From Sphingopyxis sp. (lineage in GTDB: Bacteria > Pseudomonadota > Alphaproteobacteria > Sphingomonadales > Sphingomonadaceae), in assembly GCA_002733865.1 (NCBI GenBank), contig NVXM01000031.1, positions 1 to 64,000 on the forward strand: a stretch of DNA of 64,000 nt. The letters are read 5' to 3'. Numbering within the stretch: position 1 is the first letter of the stretch; each line of letters opens with the position of its first letter. Positions 54,289-63,766 of the stretch are shown here, piece after piece. A program made the translations under genes and the position numbers. The notes under the pieces are model-generated. The model saw only the letters and a program-made list of their open reading frames with translations, searched no databases and had not been told where the DNA came from.

Positions 54289-55446
54289 TCACTCGGTCAG
54301 ATCTTCCCAGGCATCCTTGAGCTTGCCGAAAAAGCCGGTCGAGTTGGGAGTCTCTGCACCGGTTTCCGTGGCCTGAAAATCGCGCAGAAGTTGCCGCTGC
54401 TGTTTCGACAATCTGGTCGGTGTCTCTACTTCAATCTGGACCACCATATCGCCGTTGCCGCGTCCGCGCAGGACCGGCATGCCGGCACCGCGCTGATGGA
54501 TCTGTTTGCCGCTCTGGATTCCGGCCGGAATCCGGAGCGCATGCTTTTCGCCATCGAGGCCGGGAATGGTGATCTCGCCGCCCAGGGCCGCCAGCGTGAA
54601 GCTGATCGGCGCGCGAGTGAACAGCGTAGTGCCCTCGCGTTCAAAAATATTGTGCCGGATCAGGTGAATGAAAATATAGAGATCGCCGGGAGGTGCGCCG
54701 CGTGCGCCTGCTTCGCCCTTGCCGGGCAACCGGATTCTGGTGCCCGTATCCACGCCAGCCGGAATTTCGACTTCCAGCATCTGCGGCTTGTCCACCCGGC
54801 CCTCGCCGTAGCAAACATGGCAGGGGCTTTCGATCACCTCGCCGCGACCCTGGCAGCTAGCGCAGGTGCGTTCGACGACGAAGAAACCCTGCTGGGCGCG
54901 CACTTTGCCGTGCCCGTGACAGGTGGTGCAGCGCTGGACGCCGGTGCCTGGCTCGGCGCCGGAGCCGTCGCATTCTTCGCAGCCGACCGACACTTCGATT
55001 TCAATTTCAGTATGCTTGCCATGATAGGCGTCTTCCAGCGTGATTTCCATGTCATAGCGCAAATCCGCGCCCCGCGCCGGGCCGCGCTGCTGTTGCTGGC
55101 CGCCAAAGCCGCCGCCAGCGCCACCGCCGAATATCGTTTCGAAAATATCGCCAATATCGTTAAAGGCTGCGCCGCCAAAGCCGCCGCCGCCGGCATTATT
55201 GCCGCCGCCGTTGGTGAAGGCCGCGTGGCCGTAGCGATCATAGGCCGCGCGCTTCTGCGGGTCTTTTAACACATCATAAGCTTCACTGATCGACTTGAAT
55301 TTGGCTTCTGCAGCGGCATCGCCGGGGTTCTTGTCCGGGTGCCACTGCATTGCCAGCTTGCGATAGGAAGATTTCAGCGTCGCGCCGTCACAATCGCGCG
55401 AAACATTTAGTTGTTCATAATAATCGATTTCGGATGCCATACTCAT
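54289..55446 (-). CDS. dnaJ: Chaperone DnaJ
   Basis: 385-aa co-chaperone. J-domain with QWHPDKNPGD, a Gly/Phe-rich linker (GGGGFGGAAF), four CxxCxGxG-type zinc repeats (CEECDGSG, CTTCHGHG, CASCQGRG, CHVCYGEG), and a C-terminal peptide-binding domain. A start at 55440 (MASEIDYYE) is also possible. Downstream of dnaK by 99 bases, so probably in the same heat-shock transcript. Confidence 0.96.
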   Translation of the reverse strand: MSMASEIDYYEQLNVSRDCDGATLKSSYRKLAMQWHPDKNPGDAAAEAKFKSISEAYDVLKDPQKRAAYDRYGHAAFTNGGGNNAGGGGFGGAAFNDIGDIFETIFGGGAGGGFGGQQQQRGPARGADLRYDMEITLEDAYHGKHTEIEIEVSVGCEECDGSGAEPGTGVQRCTTCHGHGKVRAQQGFFVVERTCASCQGRGEVIESPCHVCYGEGRVDKPQMLEVEIPAGVDTGTRIRLPGKGEAGARGAPPGDLYIFIHLIRHNIFEREGTTLFTRAPISFTLAALGGEITIPGLDGEKHALRIPAGIQSGKQIHQRGAGMPVLRGRGNGDMVVQIEVETPTRLSKQQRQLLRDFQATETGAETPNSTGFFGKLKDAWEDLTE

Positions 55447-55545
55447 GCTTCCCCCAAAGCGAGAAGATCGTCGGCCCGGCGCAGACCGGTACCGCTGGAC
55501 TTAAATCCAGCTGCACCAGCCTGCGCGCGAGCGACGGTCCAATAT

Positions 55546-57492
55546 TTACTCAGCCGCCTTGGCGTCATCTTTCTTGTCTTCATCCGAGTCATCGACTTCG
55601 GAGAATTCGGCATCGACGACATCGTCGTCAGCAGCCTTGGCTGCTGCGTCTGCTGCCGCCGCGTCACCGGCGTCACCGCCAGCGGCCTGTTCGGCTTCAT
55701 AGATCTTCTGACCCATTTGCATCGAAACCTGAGCAAGCGCTTCGGACTTCGTCTTCATCGCTTCCGGATCGCCACTTTCAATGGCTTCCTTGGTTTCCTT
55801 GACCGCGGCCTCGATCTGGCCTCTCAGATCGGCGTCAATCTTGTCGCCATGCTCTTCCAGCTGCTTCTCGGTGGTGTGGACAAGGCTTTCGGCGTTATTC
55901 TTCGCTTCCGCCTCGGCCCGACGCTTCTTGTCTTCTTCCGCAAATTTCTCCGCGTCCTGAACCATCTGGTCGATATCGCTATCGCTCAGACCGCCCGAGG
56001 CCTGGATCTTGATCTGCTGCTCCTTGCCGGTGCCCTTGTCCTTCGCAGACACATTGACGATGCCGTTGGCATCAATATCAAAGGTCACGTCGATCTGCGG
56101 CACGCCGCGCGGTGCGGGTGGAATGCCAACCAGATCGAACTGGCCCAGCATCTTGTTGTCGGCCGCCATTTCCCGCTCGCCCTGGAACACGCGGATCGTC
56201 ACCGCCTGCTGATTGTCATCAGCGGTCGAATAGACCTGCGACTTTTTCGTCGGGATCGTCGTGTTGCGATCGATCATGCGAGTGAACACACCGCCGAGGG
56301 TTTCGATACCCAGCGACAATGGCGTGACGTCGAGCAGCAGTACGTCCTTGACGTCACCCTGCAGAACGCCGGCCTGAATGGCTGCGCCCATGGCAACGAC
56401 TTCGTCCGGGTTCACGCCGACATGCGGTTCCTTGCCGAAGAATTTCTGCACGGTTTCGCGCACCAGCGGCATACGAGTCATGCCGCCAACCATAACGACA
56501 TCGTCGATTTCCTTGGCTTCAACGCCAGCATCCTTGAGTGCCTTTTTGCAAGGATCAAGGGTTCGCTTGACGAGATCGCCAACCAGCTTTTCCAGATCGG
56601 AGCGGCTGATCGTCTTGACCAAATGCTTTGGTCCGTTCTGGTCTGCGGTGATGAACGGCAGGTTGATTTCGGTCGTCTGTGCGCTGGACAGCTCGATCTT
56701 GGCCTTTTCAGCCGCTTCCTTGAGCCGCTGCAGCGCGAGCTTGTCCTTGGTCAGGTCGATGCTTTCGGCCTTCTTGAAGTCTTCCGCGAGGAATTCAACA
56801 AGCTTGGCGTCGAAATCTTCACCGCCGAGGAACGTGTCCCCGTTGGTCGATTTGACTTCGAAAACACCGTCGCCGATTTCGAGGATCGAAATATCGAACG
56901 TACCACCGCCAAGGTCATAAACCGCAATGGTCTTGCCTTCGGCCTTGTCCAGACCATAGGCCAGCGCCGCTGCGGTTGGCTCGTTGATGATCCGCAATAC
57001 TTCGAGACCGGCGATCTTGCCCGCATCCTTGGTAGCCTGACGCTGCGCGTCATTAAAATAGGCAGGCGTGGTGATCACGGCCTGGGTCACGGTTTCGCCG
57101 AGATAGGCTTCGGCCGTTTCTTTCATTTTCTGCAAGGTATAGGCCGAAATCTGGGACGGGCTGTAATCGTCGCCGCCGGCTTTAACCCAAGCATCGCCAT
57201 TCGAGCCCTTGACGATCTGATAAGGAACCAGTTCCATATCCTTTTTCGTCATCGGATCATCGAACCGGCGACCGATCAAACGCTTCACGGCAAAAATAGT
57301 GCTCTCCGGATTGGTCACTGCCTGACGCTTGGCCGGCTGACCGATCAGACGTTCACCATCCTTGGTGAATGCGACAACCGACGGAGTGGTCCGTGCGCCT
57401 TCCGCATTTTCAATGACTTTTGGCTTGCCGCCATCCATAACGGCAACACAACTGTTGGTGGTGCCCAGATCAATTCCGATAACTTTACCCAT
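55546..57492 (-). CDS. dnaK: Chaperone DnaK (Hsp70)
   Basis: 648 aa. ATPase domain [24 protein letters not shown]..., [27 protein letters not shown], then the substrate domain and a long lid ending in an acidic Ala/Asp-rich tail. ATG 57492 is chosen with GAGGGAATT RBS, not the upstream ATG 57507. A sigma-32 promoter lies about 80 bases upstream. Opposite-strand frames here are a known artefact of dnaK codons. Confidence 0.98.
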   Translation of the reverse strand: MGKVIGIDLGTTNSCVAVMDGGKPKVIENAEGARTTPSVVAFTKDGERLIGQPAKRQAVTNPESTIFAVKRLIGRRFDDPMTKKDMELVPYQIVKGSNGDAWVKAGGDDYSPSQISAYTLQKMKETAEAYLGETVTQAVITTPAYFNDAQRQATKDAGKIAGLEVLRIINEPTAAALAYGLDKAEGKTIAVYDLGGGTFDISILEIGDGVFEVKSTNGDTFLGGEDFDAKLVEFLAEDFKKAESIDLTKDKLALQRLKEAAEKAKIELSSAQTTEINLPFITADQNGPKHLVKTISRSDLEKLVGDLVKRTLDPCKKALKDAGVEAKEIDDVVMVGGMTRMPLVRETVQKFFGKEPHVGVNPDEVVAMGAAIQAGVLQGDVKDVLLLDVTPLSLGIETLGGVFTRMIDRNTTIPTKKSQVYSTADDNQQAVTIRVFQGEREMAADNKMLGQFDLVGIPPAPRGVPQIDVTFDIDANGIVNVSAKDKGTGKEQQIKIQASGGLSDSDIDQMVQDAEKFAEEDKKRRAEAEAKNNAESLVHTTEKQLEEHGDKIDADLRGQIEAAVKETKEAIESGDPEAMKTKSEALAQVSMQMGQKIYEAEQAAGGDAGDAAAADAAAKAADDDVVDAEFSEVDDSDEDKKDDAKAAE

Positions 57493-57574
57493 AATTCCCT
57501 CAATCAATTTTCTAACATTAGCAAAATTGCCGCCCGGCCCTGTTCAGTCGGCACCGTTACGGCTTCGTCAAGCG

Positions 57575-57602
57575 ATATAGGTGGCATTTTTCTTGGCACA
57601 AG
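57575..57602 (-). promoter_or_regulatory. Sigma-32 (RpoH) promoter of dnaK
   Basis: On the minus strand CTTG (-35, 57599-57602), 17 bases, then CCTATAT (-10, 57575-57581), an exact fit to the alphaproteobacterial RpoH consensus CTTG-N17-CYTATNT. It gives a ~75-base leader before the dnaK ATG. Confidence 0.85.
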
Positions 57603-57683
57603 ACGTGAGACCCCCTACATTTGAAAAATCAACGCAAAACAACCATATCAGGATGGATTTGCAAGGATTTACGAGGTGCCACA

Positions 57684-58133
57684 ATGAACAGAATCTCCCT
57701 CACACTGGCCGCGTCCGCAGCCCTTTTGCTCGCGTCTTGCGGCCAGGGCGATGTGCTCTATGCGGACGAGGCGGTCGTCAACCTGTCTCCAGTCGAAGGC
57801 AATCCTTCGGCAGGCTATATGAATCTACATGGCGGTCCGGTCGACACCGCTTTGGTCGGCGTAACCTCTGATGATGTGCTGCGTATGGAGATGCACGAGA
57901 CGACCGAAAAAGATGGCGTGATGAGCATGGAAAAGCTCAAGTCAATCCCGGTTCCGGCAGGCAAGACGGTGAAACTGGAACCCGGTGGGAAGCATCTGAT
58001 GATCTGGGGCGTCGGCGCGGCATCAAAAAAACGCGGGCTGCTGACAATGACTCTGATCTACTCCAACGACGAACGAATCGAGATTGATGCCGTGGTCAGG
58101 AAGGCTGGCGATGCCGCGCCAGCCGCTGAATAA
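57684..58133 (+). CDS. PCuAC copper chaperone lipoprotein
   Basis: 149 aa. Lipobox LLAS/C, then the copper-binding Met/His pattern: RMEMHETTEKDGVMSMEKL and, later, GGKHLMIWG (H-x-M). PCuAC proteins carry Cu(I) to cytochrome oxidases in the periplasm; a link to the cbb3 oxidase elsewhere in the window is possible. ATG 57684 has RBS GAGGTG; divergent from dnaK. Confidence 0.9.
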   Translation: MNRISLTLAASAALLLASCGQGDVLYADEAVVNLSPVEGNPSAGYMNLHGGPVDTALVGVTSDDVLRMEMHETTEKDGVMSMEKLKSIPVPAGKTVKLEPGGKHLMIWGVGAASKKRGLLTMTLIYSNDERIEIDAVVRKAGDAAPAAE

Positions 58134-58145
58134 CAAGATCTTCTG

Positions 58146-58595
58146 GTGACCGGCCGCGGGCTGACCAGTTCCGAGATAGCACTCTGCCAATCGGTATTCG
58201 GGTCAGCCATCGACTATGCGGACGTCACGATATTCAATCGCAAGTGGTGGCCATTCCAGAACCGCCGCGTCACGATGGCGCCGGATGGCAATCTTTGGTT
58301 TCATCCGGAGAGCAATCTGTTCTGCGATGATTTTTGCGGATCGGCGCGCAACGTCCAGGCGCTGTTCATTCACGAAATGGTCCATGTCTGGCAGCATCAG
58401 CAGGGCGTTTTTCTGCCATTGGCGCGCCACCCCTTCTGTCGTTATGATTATGTGTTGATACCGGGAAAGAGATTTTCCGCTTATGGCATTGAACAACAGG
58501 CCGAGATTGTCAGCCACCATTTCCTGTTAGAGAACGGTGCCCGACTGAAAAATGGCTACAGCCTCGAAGATTATCGCGGATTGCTGCCCTTTTGA
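58146..58595 (+). CDS. vgr-related protein (HExxH-type)
   Basis: 149 aa, GTG start. Metalloprotease-like HEMVHVWQHQ, with Cys pair FCDDFCGS and KWWPFQNRRVTMAPDGNLWF, the conserved family look in sphingomonads. The name vgr-related is an annotation tradition without function. It follows the PCuAC gene by 12 bases, so may be co-transcribed, and is followed by a two-way terminator. Confidence 0.8.
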   Translation: MTGRGLTSSEIALCQSVFGSAIDYADVTIFNRKWWPFQNRRVTMAPDGNLWFHPESNLFCDDFCGSARNVQALFIHEMVHVWQHQQGVFLPLARHPFCRYDYVLIPGKRFSAYGIEQQAEIVSHHFLLENGARLKNGYSLEDYRGLLPF

Positions 58596-58611
58596 CCAAG
58601 AATAAAAGCAA

Positions 58612-58652
58612 AAAAAAGGGGCCGGTTCGCGCTGCGATCCGGCCCCTTTTTT
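58612..58652. terminator. Bidirectional intrinsic terminator
   Basis: GGGGCCGG (58618-58625) pairs with CCGGCCCC (58639-58646); AAAAAA before and TTTTTT after extend the stem or supply U-runs on either strand. It serves the vgr-related gene on plus and ompW on minus, which end on its two sides. Confidence 0.9.
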
Positions 58653-58673
58653 CTCCGATGTTTTGCCTGTTGC

Positions 58674-59348
58674 CTAGAAGCGATAGGCCAGTCCCGCGCT
58701 GATGACCCAAGGATCAATCCGGTGGCGGGTCCGCAAGACTTCGGTCGGACCGGCAAACCCACGGGCCGTCGTGGTCACGAAATAACGCTTGGCATCGACG
58801 CTCAGGCCGAGACCCTTGTCATTGATCGGCAGATCGAAGCCGGCCTGTAACGCAAAACCAACCTTGTCATTCATCTTTTGGCGCGTTGCTCCCAGCGCCT
58901 GCGCCGTAGCACCGGCTTTCTCATCGATAAAAATGAAATAGGTCGGCCCGGCCCCGATATAGGGCTTGAACCCCGAACCCGTGACAAGATGATATTTCGC
59001 TGTCAGGGTGGCAGGAATGATATTGGCATTGGATACCAGCCCCGCGCCGTTCAGCGGCCCGGTGCCTGTGACATCATGCTGGGTGACACAACAGATTGTC
59101 TCCAGCGAAATATTCGGAGTGAAGAAATATTCGGCGGCGATGGTCGGAACAAAATTGTCATCCGCTTCCGTCTGGGTGCCAGCGGGCAGCCCGATATTGT
59201 CCAGTTCGACGGATGTGATTTTGCCATCGGGTGCGACTAGTGTGCCCAGCACTTTGACCTGGATCTTGCCATCGCCGGATCCCGCTACAGCCGTTCCGCT
59301 CATTGCCAAAGACGCCGCCGCAACGGCCAGTTTCAGGGTATTTTTCAT
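58674..59348 (-). CDS. ompW: OmpW family outer-membrane protein
   Basis: 224 aa. Signal peptide ~1-22 (TAVAG), 8-strand barrel with the OmpW pieces IQVKVLGTLVAPDG and NISLETICCVTQHDVTG, and the final aromatic F (GLAYRF). Two adjacent Cys (ICCV) are unusual but seen in the family. Forms a small hydrophobic-compound channel. Terminates at the stem shared with the vgr-related gene. Confidence 0.92.
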   Translation of the reverse strand: MKNTLKLAVAAASLAMSGTAVAGSGDGKIQVKVLGTLVAPDGKITSVELDNIGLPAGTQTEADDNFVPTIAAEYFFTPNISLETICCVTQHDVTGTGPLNGAGLVSNANIIPATLTAKYHLVTGSGFKPYIGAGPTYFIFIDEKAGATAQALGATRQKMNDKVGFALQAGFDLPINDKGLGLSVDAKRYFVTTTARGFAGPTEVLRTRHRIDPWVISAGLAYRF

Positions 59349-59485
59349 AAGGTCAGCCTCTGTTTGGTTGATATCAGCTTCTGACCGGAGCCACTAGCTT
59401 GGCCCCCAAGGCGCGGACATACGCAATATCCCTTAGAAGGGACGGGCGATCGCCGCAGGCCCCATTCAAACCAAAGCGGCTGACT

Positions 59486-59659
59486 TTAGCTCGTCTGGCT
59501 TTCCAAATTGCGCCGGGTTGCTGCAATCCTGTCTTTTATGTGCAGCCGGATACGTTTCAATTGCTTCATTTCCTGCTGGCGCGCAGCAGACTTGCAATTG
59601 TCAATCAGCCGATTCAGGCGCCGATGCTTGCGTTGCAGGGTTTCCAAATAGTTTTTCAT
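59486..59659 (-). CDS. Small DUF465 (YdcH-like) protein
   Basis: 57 aa, very basic helical protein (MKNYLETLQRKHRRLNRLIDN...MKQLKRIRLHIKDRIAATRR) fitting DUF465. The ATG at 59659 has a strong AAAGGAGAGG RBS. Role unknown; members are widespread in Alphaproteobacteria. A longer frame starting at 59743 is not needed. Confidence 0.8.
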   Translation of the reverse strand: MKNYLETLQRKHRRLNRLIDNCKSAARQQEMKQLKRIRLHIKDRIAATRRNLESQTS

Positions 59660-59812
59660 GATCCTCTCCTTTGTGGATTGATGATATGAAAAGAGAATAT
59701 GCAGGACCTCTCGATTTATCCAATCGAAAGACGTTGCAGTCATTGATTGATACTATCAATCAATGGCCGCGCCCCAATCTGTGATAAAAGCCACCGAACG
59801 TTGGCCAAGTGT

Positions 59813-61201
59813 CTAAGGCAATAGGCCCAGTTTTTCGCGCATCATCCAGCGGGACAGCATCAGCACAGAGACCACCGTCAGGCCTCCCGCCAGTCCAGTC
59901 CAGATGCCGACGCCCTGCCAGCCTTGCCAGAAGGCCAGACCGGCCCCGAGTCCGATGCCGATGAACCAATAGCCCATCAGTGCAAATAGCATCGGTATGG
60001 TGGTGTCGTGCAGACCACGTAACATGCCGGCACCAACGACCTGAGCACCATCGACAATCTGGAAGATGGCAGCAATCGCCAAGAAGCTGACTGCCAGAGC
60101 AGCGACTTCGGCATTGCCGGGTGCATTGGCATCAATGAACATCGATATCAGAAAATCGGGTGCGAGGACGAATACCAAGGCCATTGCCGCCATGAAAGAT
60201 GTACCGAGGACGAAACTGACCCATCCCGCGCGCATGATACCTGCGTGATTCTTCCGACCATATTGGATGCCGACACGGACCGTGGCAGCCTGCCCCAGTC
60301 CCATCGGGACCATGAAGGTCAGCGCCGCGAGCTGCAACGCAATGGCATGAGCAGCGACGGATTCGGCACTGATCAGCCCCATGAGCAGCGCCGCAAAACC
60401 AAAGACCGAGCCTTCCAGGCCCATAGTGATCGCGATCGGTAGGCCAAGTTTCCACATCGTCCGGAACCGGTGCCAGTCGCTGCGCCAGAAGCGCCCGAAC
60501 AGATGATAGCGACGGAAGCGCTTGTGAAGCAGTACGACGAGCGCCATTCCCCCGAACATCAGGACATTGGTCATGACACTGCCGATGCCCGCTCCGATGA
60601 CCCCAAATTCCGGCACGCCGAACTTGCCGAAAATCAGAGCGTAGTTGAACAGTGCGTTGGCCAGCACCCCTATGATGCTGATGATTAACGCCCAGACCGG
60701 TTGTTCCAGCGCCGAGATAAAATTGCGCAGGATGATGAAGAACAGAAATGGCAGGATAGACCACATATAGGCGCTGATATAGGTACCGGCTATTGCTGCG
60801 AGATCGGGTTGCTGACCGAAGGCCAGCAGGATCGATTCGGTATTCCAGAGCAACAGCCAGAAGGGCAGAAGAACTGCAGCTGCGGCCCACATCGCTTGCC
60901 GAAACGTCCGACGCACATCGCGAACGCTGTTCTGCTTTCGACCGATTTCCGAGGCCATCATGGGGGCAGAGGCCGTTATCAACCCCATGCAGAAGATCGC
61001 CGCGGTCATTGCGAGATTAAAACCAAGCGTGGCTCCGGCAAGTTCACGTGCCCCAAGCCAGCCCAGCATGAGCACATCCGTCGCGCCGATCAGTGCCATC
61101 GTCAGGTTGGACAGGATCAGCGGCCACGCAAGCGCAACCGTGACGCGCAGTTCATGCCGCCACGGGTGTTGCTCTTGCAAAGTAGGGGAAGCGCCGATCA
61201 T
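59813..61201 (-). CDS. MATE family efflux transporter
   Basis: 462 aa with 12 helices in two repeated halves (WPLILSNLTMALIGATDVLMLGWLGARELAGATLGFNL early; GLPIAITMGLEGSVFGFAALLMGLISAESVAAHAIALQL later), NorM-type. Exports cationic drugs in exchange for Na+ or H+. A hairpin of 11 bp lies just upstream. Confidence 0.93.
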   Translation of the reverse strand: MIGASPTLQEQHPWRHELRVTVALAWPLILSNLTMALIGATDVLMLGWLGARELAGATLGFNLAMTAAIFCMGLITASAPMMASEIGRKQNSVRDVRRTFRQAMWAAAAVLLPFWLLLWNTESILLAFGQQPDLAAIAGTYISAYMWSILPFLFFIILRNFISALEQPVWALIISIIGVLANALFNYALIFGKFGVPEFGVIGAGIGSVMTNVLMFGGMALVVLLHKRFRRYHLFGRFWRSDWHRFRTMWKLGLPIAITMGLEGSVFGFAALLMGLISAESVAAHAIALQLAALTFMVPMGLGQAATVRVGIQYGRKNHAGIMRAGWVSFVLGTSFMAAMALVFVLAPDFLISMFIDANAPGNAEVAALAVSFLAIAAIFQIVDGAQVVGAGMLRGLHDTTIPMLFALMGYWFIGIGLGAGLAFWQGWQGVGIWTGLAGGLTVVSVLMLSRWMMREKLGLLP

Positions 61202-61216
61202 CGGCGCGCGTTAGCT

Positions 61217-61252
61217 GAAGGCGCGGTGCTAGGCTAGCGAAACCGCGCCTTC
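61217..61252. terminator. Strong hairpin between the glycine-zipper gene and MATE
   Basis: GAAGGCGCGGT and ACCGCGCCTTC form a perfect 11-bp stem with a 14-base loop. On the minus strand no U-run follows; on plus TTTAATTC does. It could stop transcription of the small lipoprotein gene before MATE, or stabilise its message. Confidence 0.45.
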
Positions 61253-61283
61253 TTTAATTCACAGCGTCCAAAGTGTTTGGCGC

Positions 61284-61574
61284 TTATCTTGGATCGTCAG
61301 GATAACCGCGGAGACCGTAGCAGTCATCATCAAGGCGACCATTGCGGTCATAGCCATCGCAGCCGTCATCCTTGTCGATGAAATAACCGCCAGCAGCACC
61401 GGCCGCGGCACCGATCGCCGCACCCTGGAGTACGTCACCACCGGTAATGGCACCAATGGCAGCCCCTGCTGCAGCACCGGCTCCAGCGCCTTCAGCTGCA
61501 TAATTTTCTGCGCAGGCAGTCAGGCTGAGCGCGGCCGTTGCTGCCAATGCCAGTTGCTTTGTCCGTGTGATCAT
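61284..61574 (-). CDS. Glycine-zipper lipoprotein, 96 aa
   Basis: Lipobox LTAC (Cys ~20), then two Gly/Ala zipper repeats (GAGAGAAAGAAIGAITGG and GAAIGAAAGAAGGYF), then an acidic DKDDGCDGYDRNGRLDDDC tail. Glycine-zipper lipoproteins insert in or brace the outer membrane. ATG 61574 is best spaced from the GAGGAG. The Asp-rich tail may bind calcium. Confidence 0.82.
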   Translation of the reverse strand: MITRTKQLALAATAALSLTACAENYAAEGAGAGAAAGAAIGAITGGDVLQGAAIGAAAGAAGGYFIDKDDGCDGYDRNGRLDDDCYGLRGYPDDPR

Positions 61575-61833
61575 CTTCATTCTCCTCATATCATCGCTTG
61601 TGCCCCATTAAACACATTGATCGGTCGATGGTTCCTGAATGGCAGACAATTGCAGGCCAGATCGCTTCGCTGTTGCGACCAGCCGTTTTGGTTGCGTGGT
61701 GTCGATAGGCCGCAAAATGGCCTTTCGGAGAAAATCGGGCGCTATGTCCGGTGACCCCGGAATGACGGATTTAGCAGTTGCACCGCCGGCTCGGCCTCTG
61801 CCATGAGGCGACGGTCATATTCGGGGAACTTTC

Positions 61834-63192
61834 ATGCTATCGGCAATCGGACTTATCGGTGGACTGGGGCTGCTTATCTGGATGACCGTGCGCGGGGTGA
61901 ATATCCTGATCGCAGGTCCAGTGGCGGCGGCAGTCGTCGCGTTGACCAGCGGCATTGCCTGGTTGCCACCGCTCGCCGCAGCGGGCGCGCCGGATTTTGC
62001 TACCGCTTATATGGAAGGCTTTGTCGGCTTTTTTCAGAGCTGGTTCTTCATGTTCTTGCTGGGCGCGATATTTGGCGAGATCATGGGTGCCAGCGGCGCG
62101 GCGGCCAGCGTGGCCCACTGGGTGATCGAGAAAATAGGGATCAAGCATGCGGTGCTGGCAGTCGTCGCTGCCTGCGCCATATTGACCTATGGCGGCGTCA
62201 GCGTGTTCATTGTCTCGTTCAGCGTCTATTCTCTCGCGGTGCATCTTTTCCGCGAGGCGGATTTACCGCGGCGGTTTATCCCGGCTGCTCTCGCATTTGG
62301 GTCCGTCACTTTCACCATGACCAGTGCTGGCTCCCCAGAAATCCAGAATCTGATCCCGATGGAATATCTCGGCACCACCGCTTATGCCGGGTGGCAAGTC
62401 AGCCTGGTGATCGCGTTATTCATGGCAACCACCGGGCATTTCTGGCTCAACCATATGGTAAAGCGCGCGGTCGCCAAGGGCGAACATTTTGTCGGTCGCG
62501 AAAGCGATGACCATAATACGGATTATACCAATCTGCCCGCCCCGCTGCTTTGCATTCTGCCGCTGGTTGCCGTGCTCGCGGTGTTTCTCGTCTTCCAATA
62601 TCCGCAGGATATGGGACCGCTTTCGGCGATCCTGCCGCAAGAGTCCTTGGACAAATGGGCGCTGGTGGCGGCGCTCGGATCCGGGGCCGTGGTGGCGCTG
62701 ATCGTTGGCTATCAGAAGCTGAAATCGATGCCCGACGCCTTTTCGCGGGGTGCGACCAGTGCGGTAGTGGCGATTACCAACACCTGCGCAGTGGTAGGCT
62801 TCGGTTCGGTCGCGAAACTGTCACCAGCCTTTCAGGAAGCGCTGGTGATGGTCCAGAATATTCCGGGCAGCCCGCTGATCGGCGCGGCGATTGCGGTGAC
62901 TGTGATCGCGGGTCTGACCGGTTCCGCATCGGGCGGCCAGTCGATCGCCCTCCCCCTGATTGCGCCGCACTATCTGGATGCCGGTGCACAACCGGATGAG
63001 CTCCACCGGGTCGTCGCCATCTCCTCCGGCGCGCTCGATAGCCTGCCGCACAATGGTTATGTCGTAACCACGATCCGCGCGGTCTGCGGCGAGACGCACA
63101 AGGATGCCTATGGGGCGGTCGGGGCACTGACGGTAGTGATACCGGTGGTCGGTACGATTCTGGCGGTGATCCTGTTCACGATGTTCGGATGA
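61834..63192 (+). CDS. GntP family permease
   Basis: 452 aa, about 12-14 helices (FFQSWFFMFLLGAIFGEIMGASGAAASVAHW; GGQSIALPLIAPHYLDAGAQ; SGALDSLPHNGYVVT), a gluconate/hydroxy-acid symporter. RBS GGGGAA. Substrate unknown. The stop overlaps the GNAT start in an ATGA junction. Confidence 0.92.
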   Translation: MLSAIGLIGGLGLLIWMTVRGVNILIAGPVAAAVVALTSGIAWLPPLAAAGAPDFATAYMEGFVGFFQSWFFMFLLGAIFGEIMGASGAAASVAHWVIEKIGIKHAVLAVVAACAILTYGGVSVFIVSFSVYSLAVHLFREADLPRRFIPAALAFGSVTFTMTSAGSPEIQNLIPMEYLGTTAYAGWQVSLVIALFMATTGHFWLNHMVKRAVAKGEHFVGRESDDHNTDYTNLPAPLLCILPLVAVLAVFLVFQYPQDMGPLSAILPQESLDKWALVAALGSGAVVALIVGYQKLKSMPDAFSRGATSAVVAITNTCAVVGFGSVAKLSPAFQEALVMVQNIPGSPLIGAAIAVTVIAGLTGSASGGQSIALPLIAPHYLDAGAQPDELHRVVAISSGALDSLPHNGYVVTTIRAVCGETHKDAYGAVGALTVVIPVVGTILAVILFTMFG

Positions 63193-63683
63193 GCGTTACG
63201 ACGCGCCTTTATCGAGCCGACGATCGTCAGGCTTTTATCGATCTCAACCGCGACTGGATTGAGGAATATTTTGTCCTCGAGGACAGCGACCGCAAACAAT
63301 TGGAAGAATTGGAAGCATCTATCCTGGGTAAAGGCGGGCAGATTGTCGTGGCCGAACAGGACGGGCTTGTGGTTGGGGCCGGTGCTATCCTGCCGCCGCA
63401 TCACGACCCCGATGACGGCCGGAGCTGGCTGGAGATCATCAAGATGGCGGGGTGCAAGGACTTGCGCGGACTGGGCATCGGCCAGAAAGTGATGGATGCG
63501 CTGATCGTGCAGGCCCGCGCGATGGATGCCGACGCGATCTGGCTGGAGACCAATGCCGATCTGAAGGCTGCCGTCCGATTGTATGAGCGCAGCGGCTTTC
63601 GCCATCTCGGTACAGACGAATTGTGGCCGACGCCTTATGCGCGTTGCAATGTGCAGATGGTGCTGTTGTTGGGAGACAGCTAA
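63189..63683 (+). CDS. GNAT family N-acetyltransferase
   Basis: 164 aa. Acetyl-CoA loop DLRGLGIGQKVMDALI, and the final VRLYERSGFRHLG, typical of GNAT. The short N-terminus (TRLYRADDRQAFIDLNRDWIEEYF) suggests acceptors such as small amines. It is translationally coupled to the GntP permease. Confidence 0.9.
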   Translation: MSVTTRLYRADDRQAFIDLNRDWIEEYFVLEDSDRKQLEELEASILGKGGQIVVAEQDGLVVGAGAILPPHHDPDDGRSWLEIIKMAGCKDLRGLGIGQKVMDALIVQARAMDADAIWLETNADLKAAVRLYERSGFRHLGTDELWPTPYARCNVQMVLLLGDS

Positions 63684-63717
63684 GGAGGCCATTTTTCCGG
63701 GTGCTTCCCTTGTGCCA

Positions 63718-63742
63718 GCCGTGCTTCGACGGGCTCAGGGCT
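63718..63742. repeat. Fragment of a dispersed intergenic repeat
   Basis: The bases GTGCTTCGACGGGCTCAGGG sit in this interval, very like the CTTCGACAAGCTCAG-type short repeats that sphingomonad genomes carry between genes. No second copy is in this window. Confidence 0.4.
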
Positions 63743-63766
63743 AGTGGAGCTTCAAAGTCTAGCGCC

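Noticed and set aside
55411..57624. 737-aa open frame on the plus strand opposite dnaK
   Set aside because: Well-known artefact: the codon bias of dnaK leaves its antisense strand open. No RBS or family look.
61750..61768. GTGACCCCGGAATGACGG as an attachment site
   Set aside because: Looks like a fragment of a common dispersed repeat (compare CCGTCATTCC at 44962); no mobile genes next to it.
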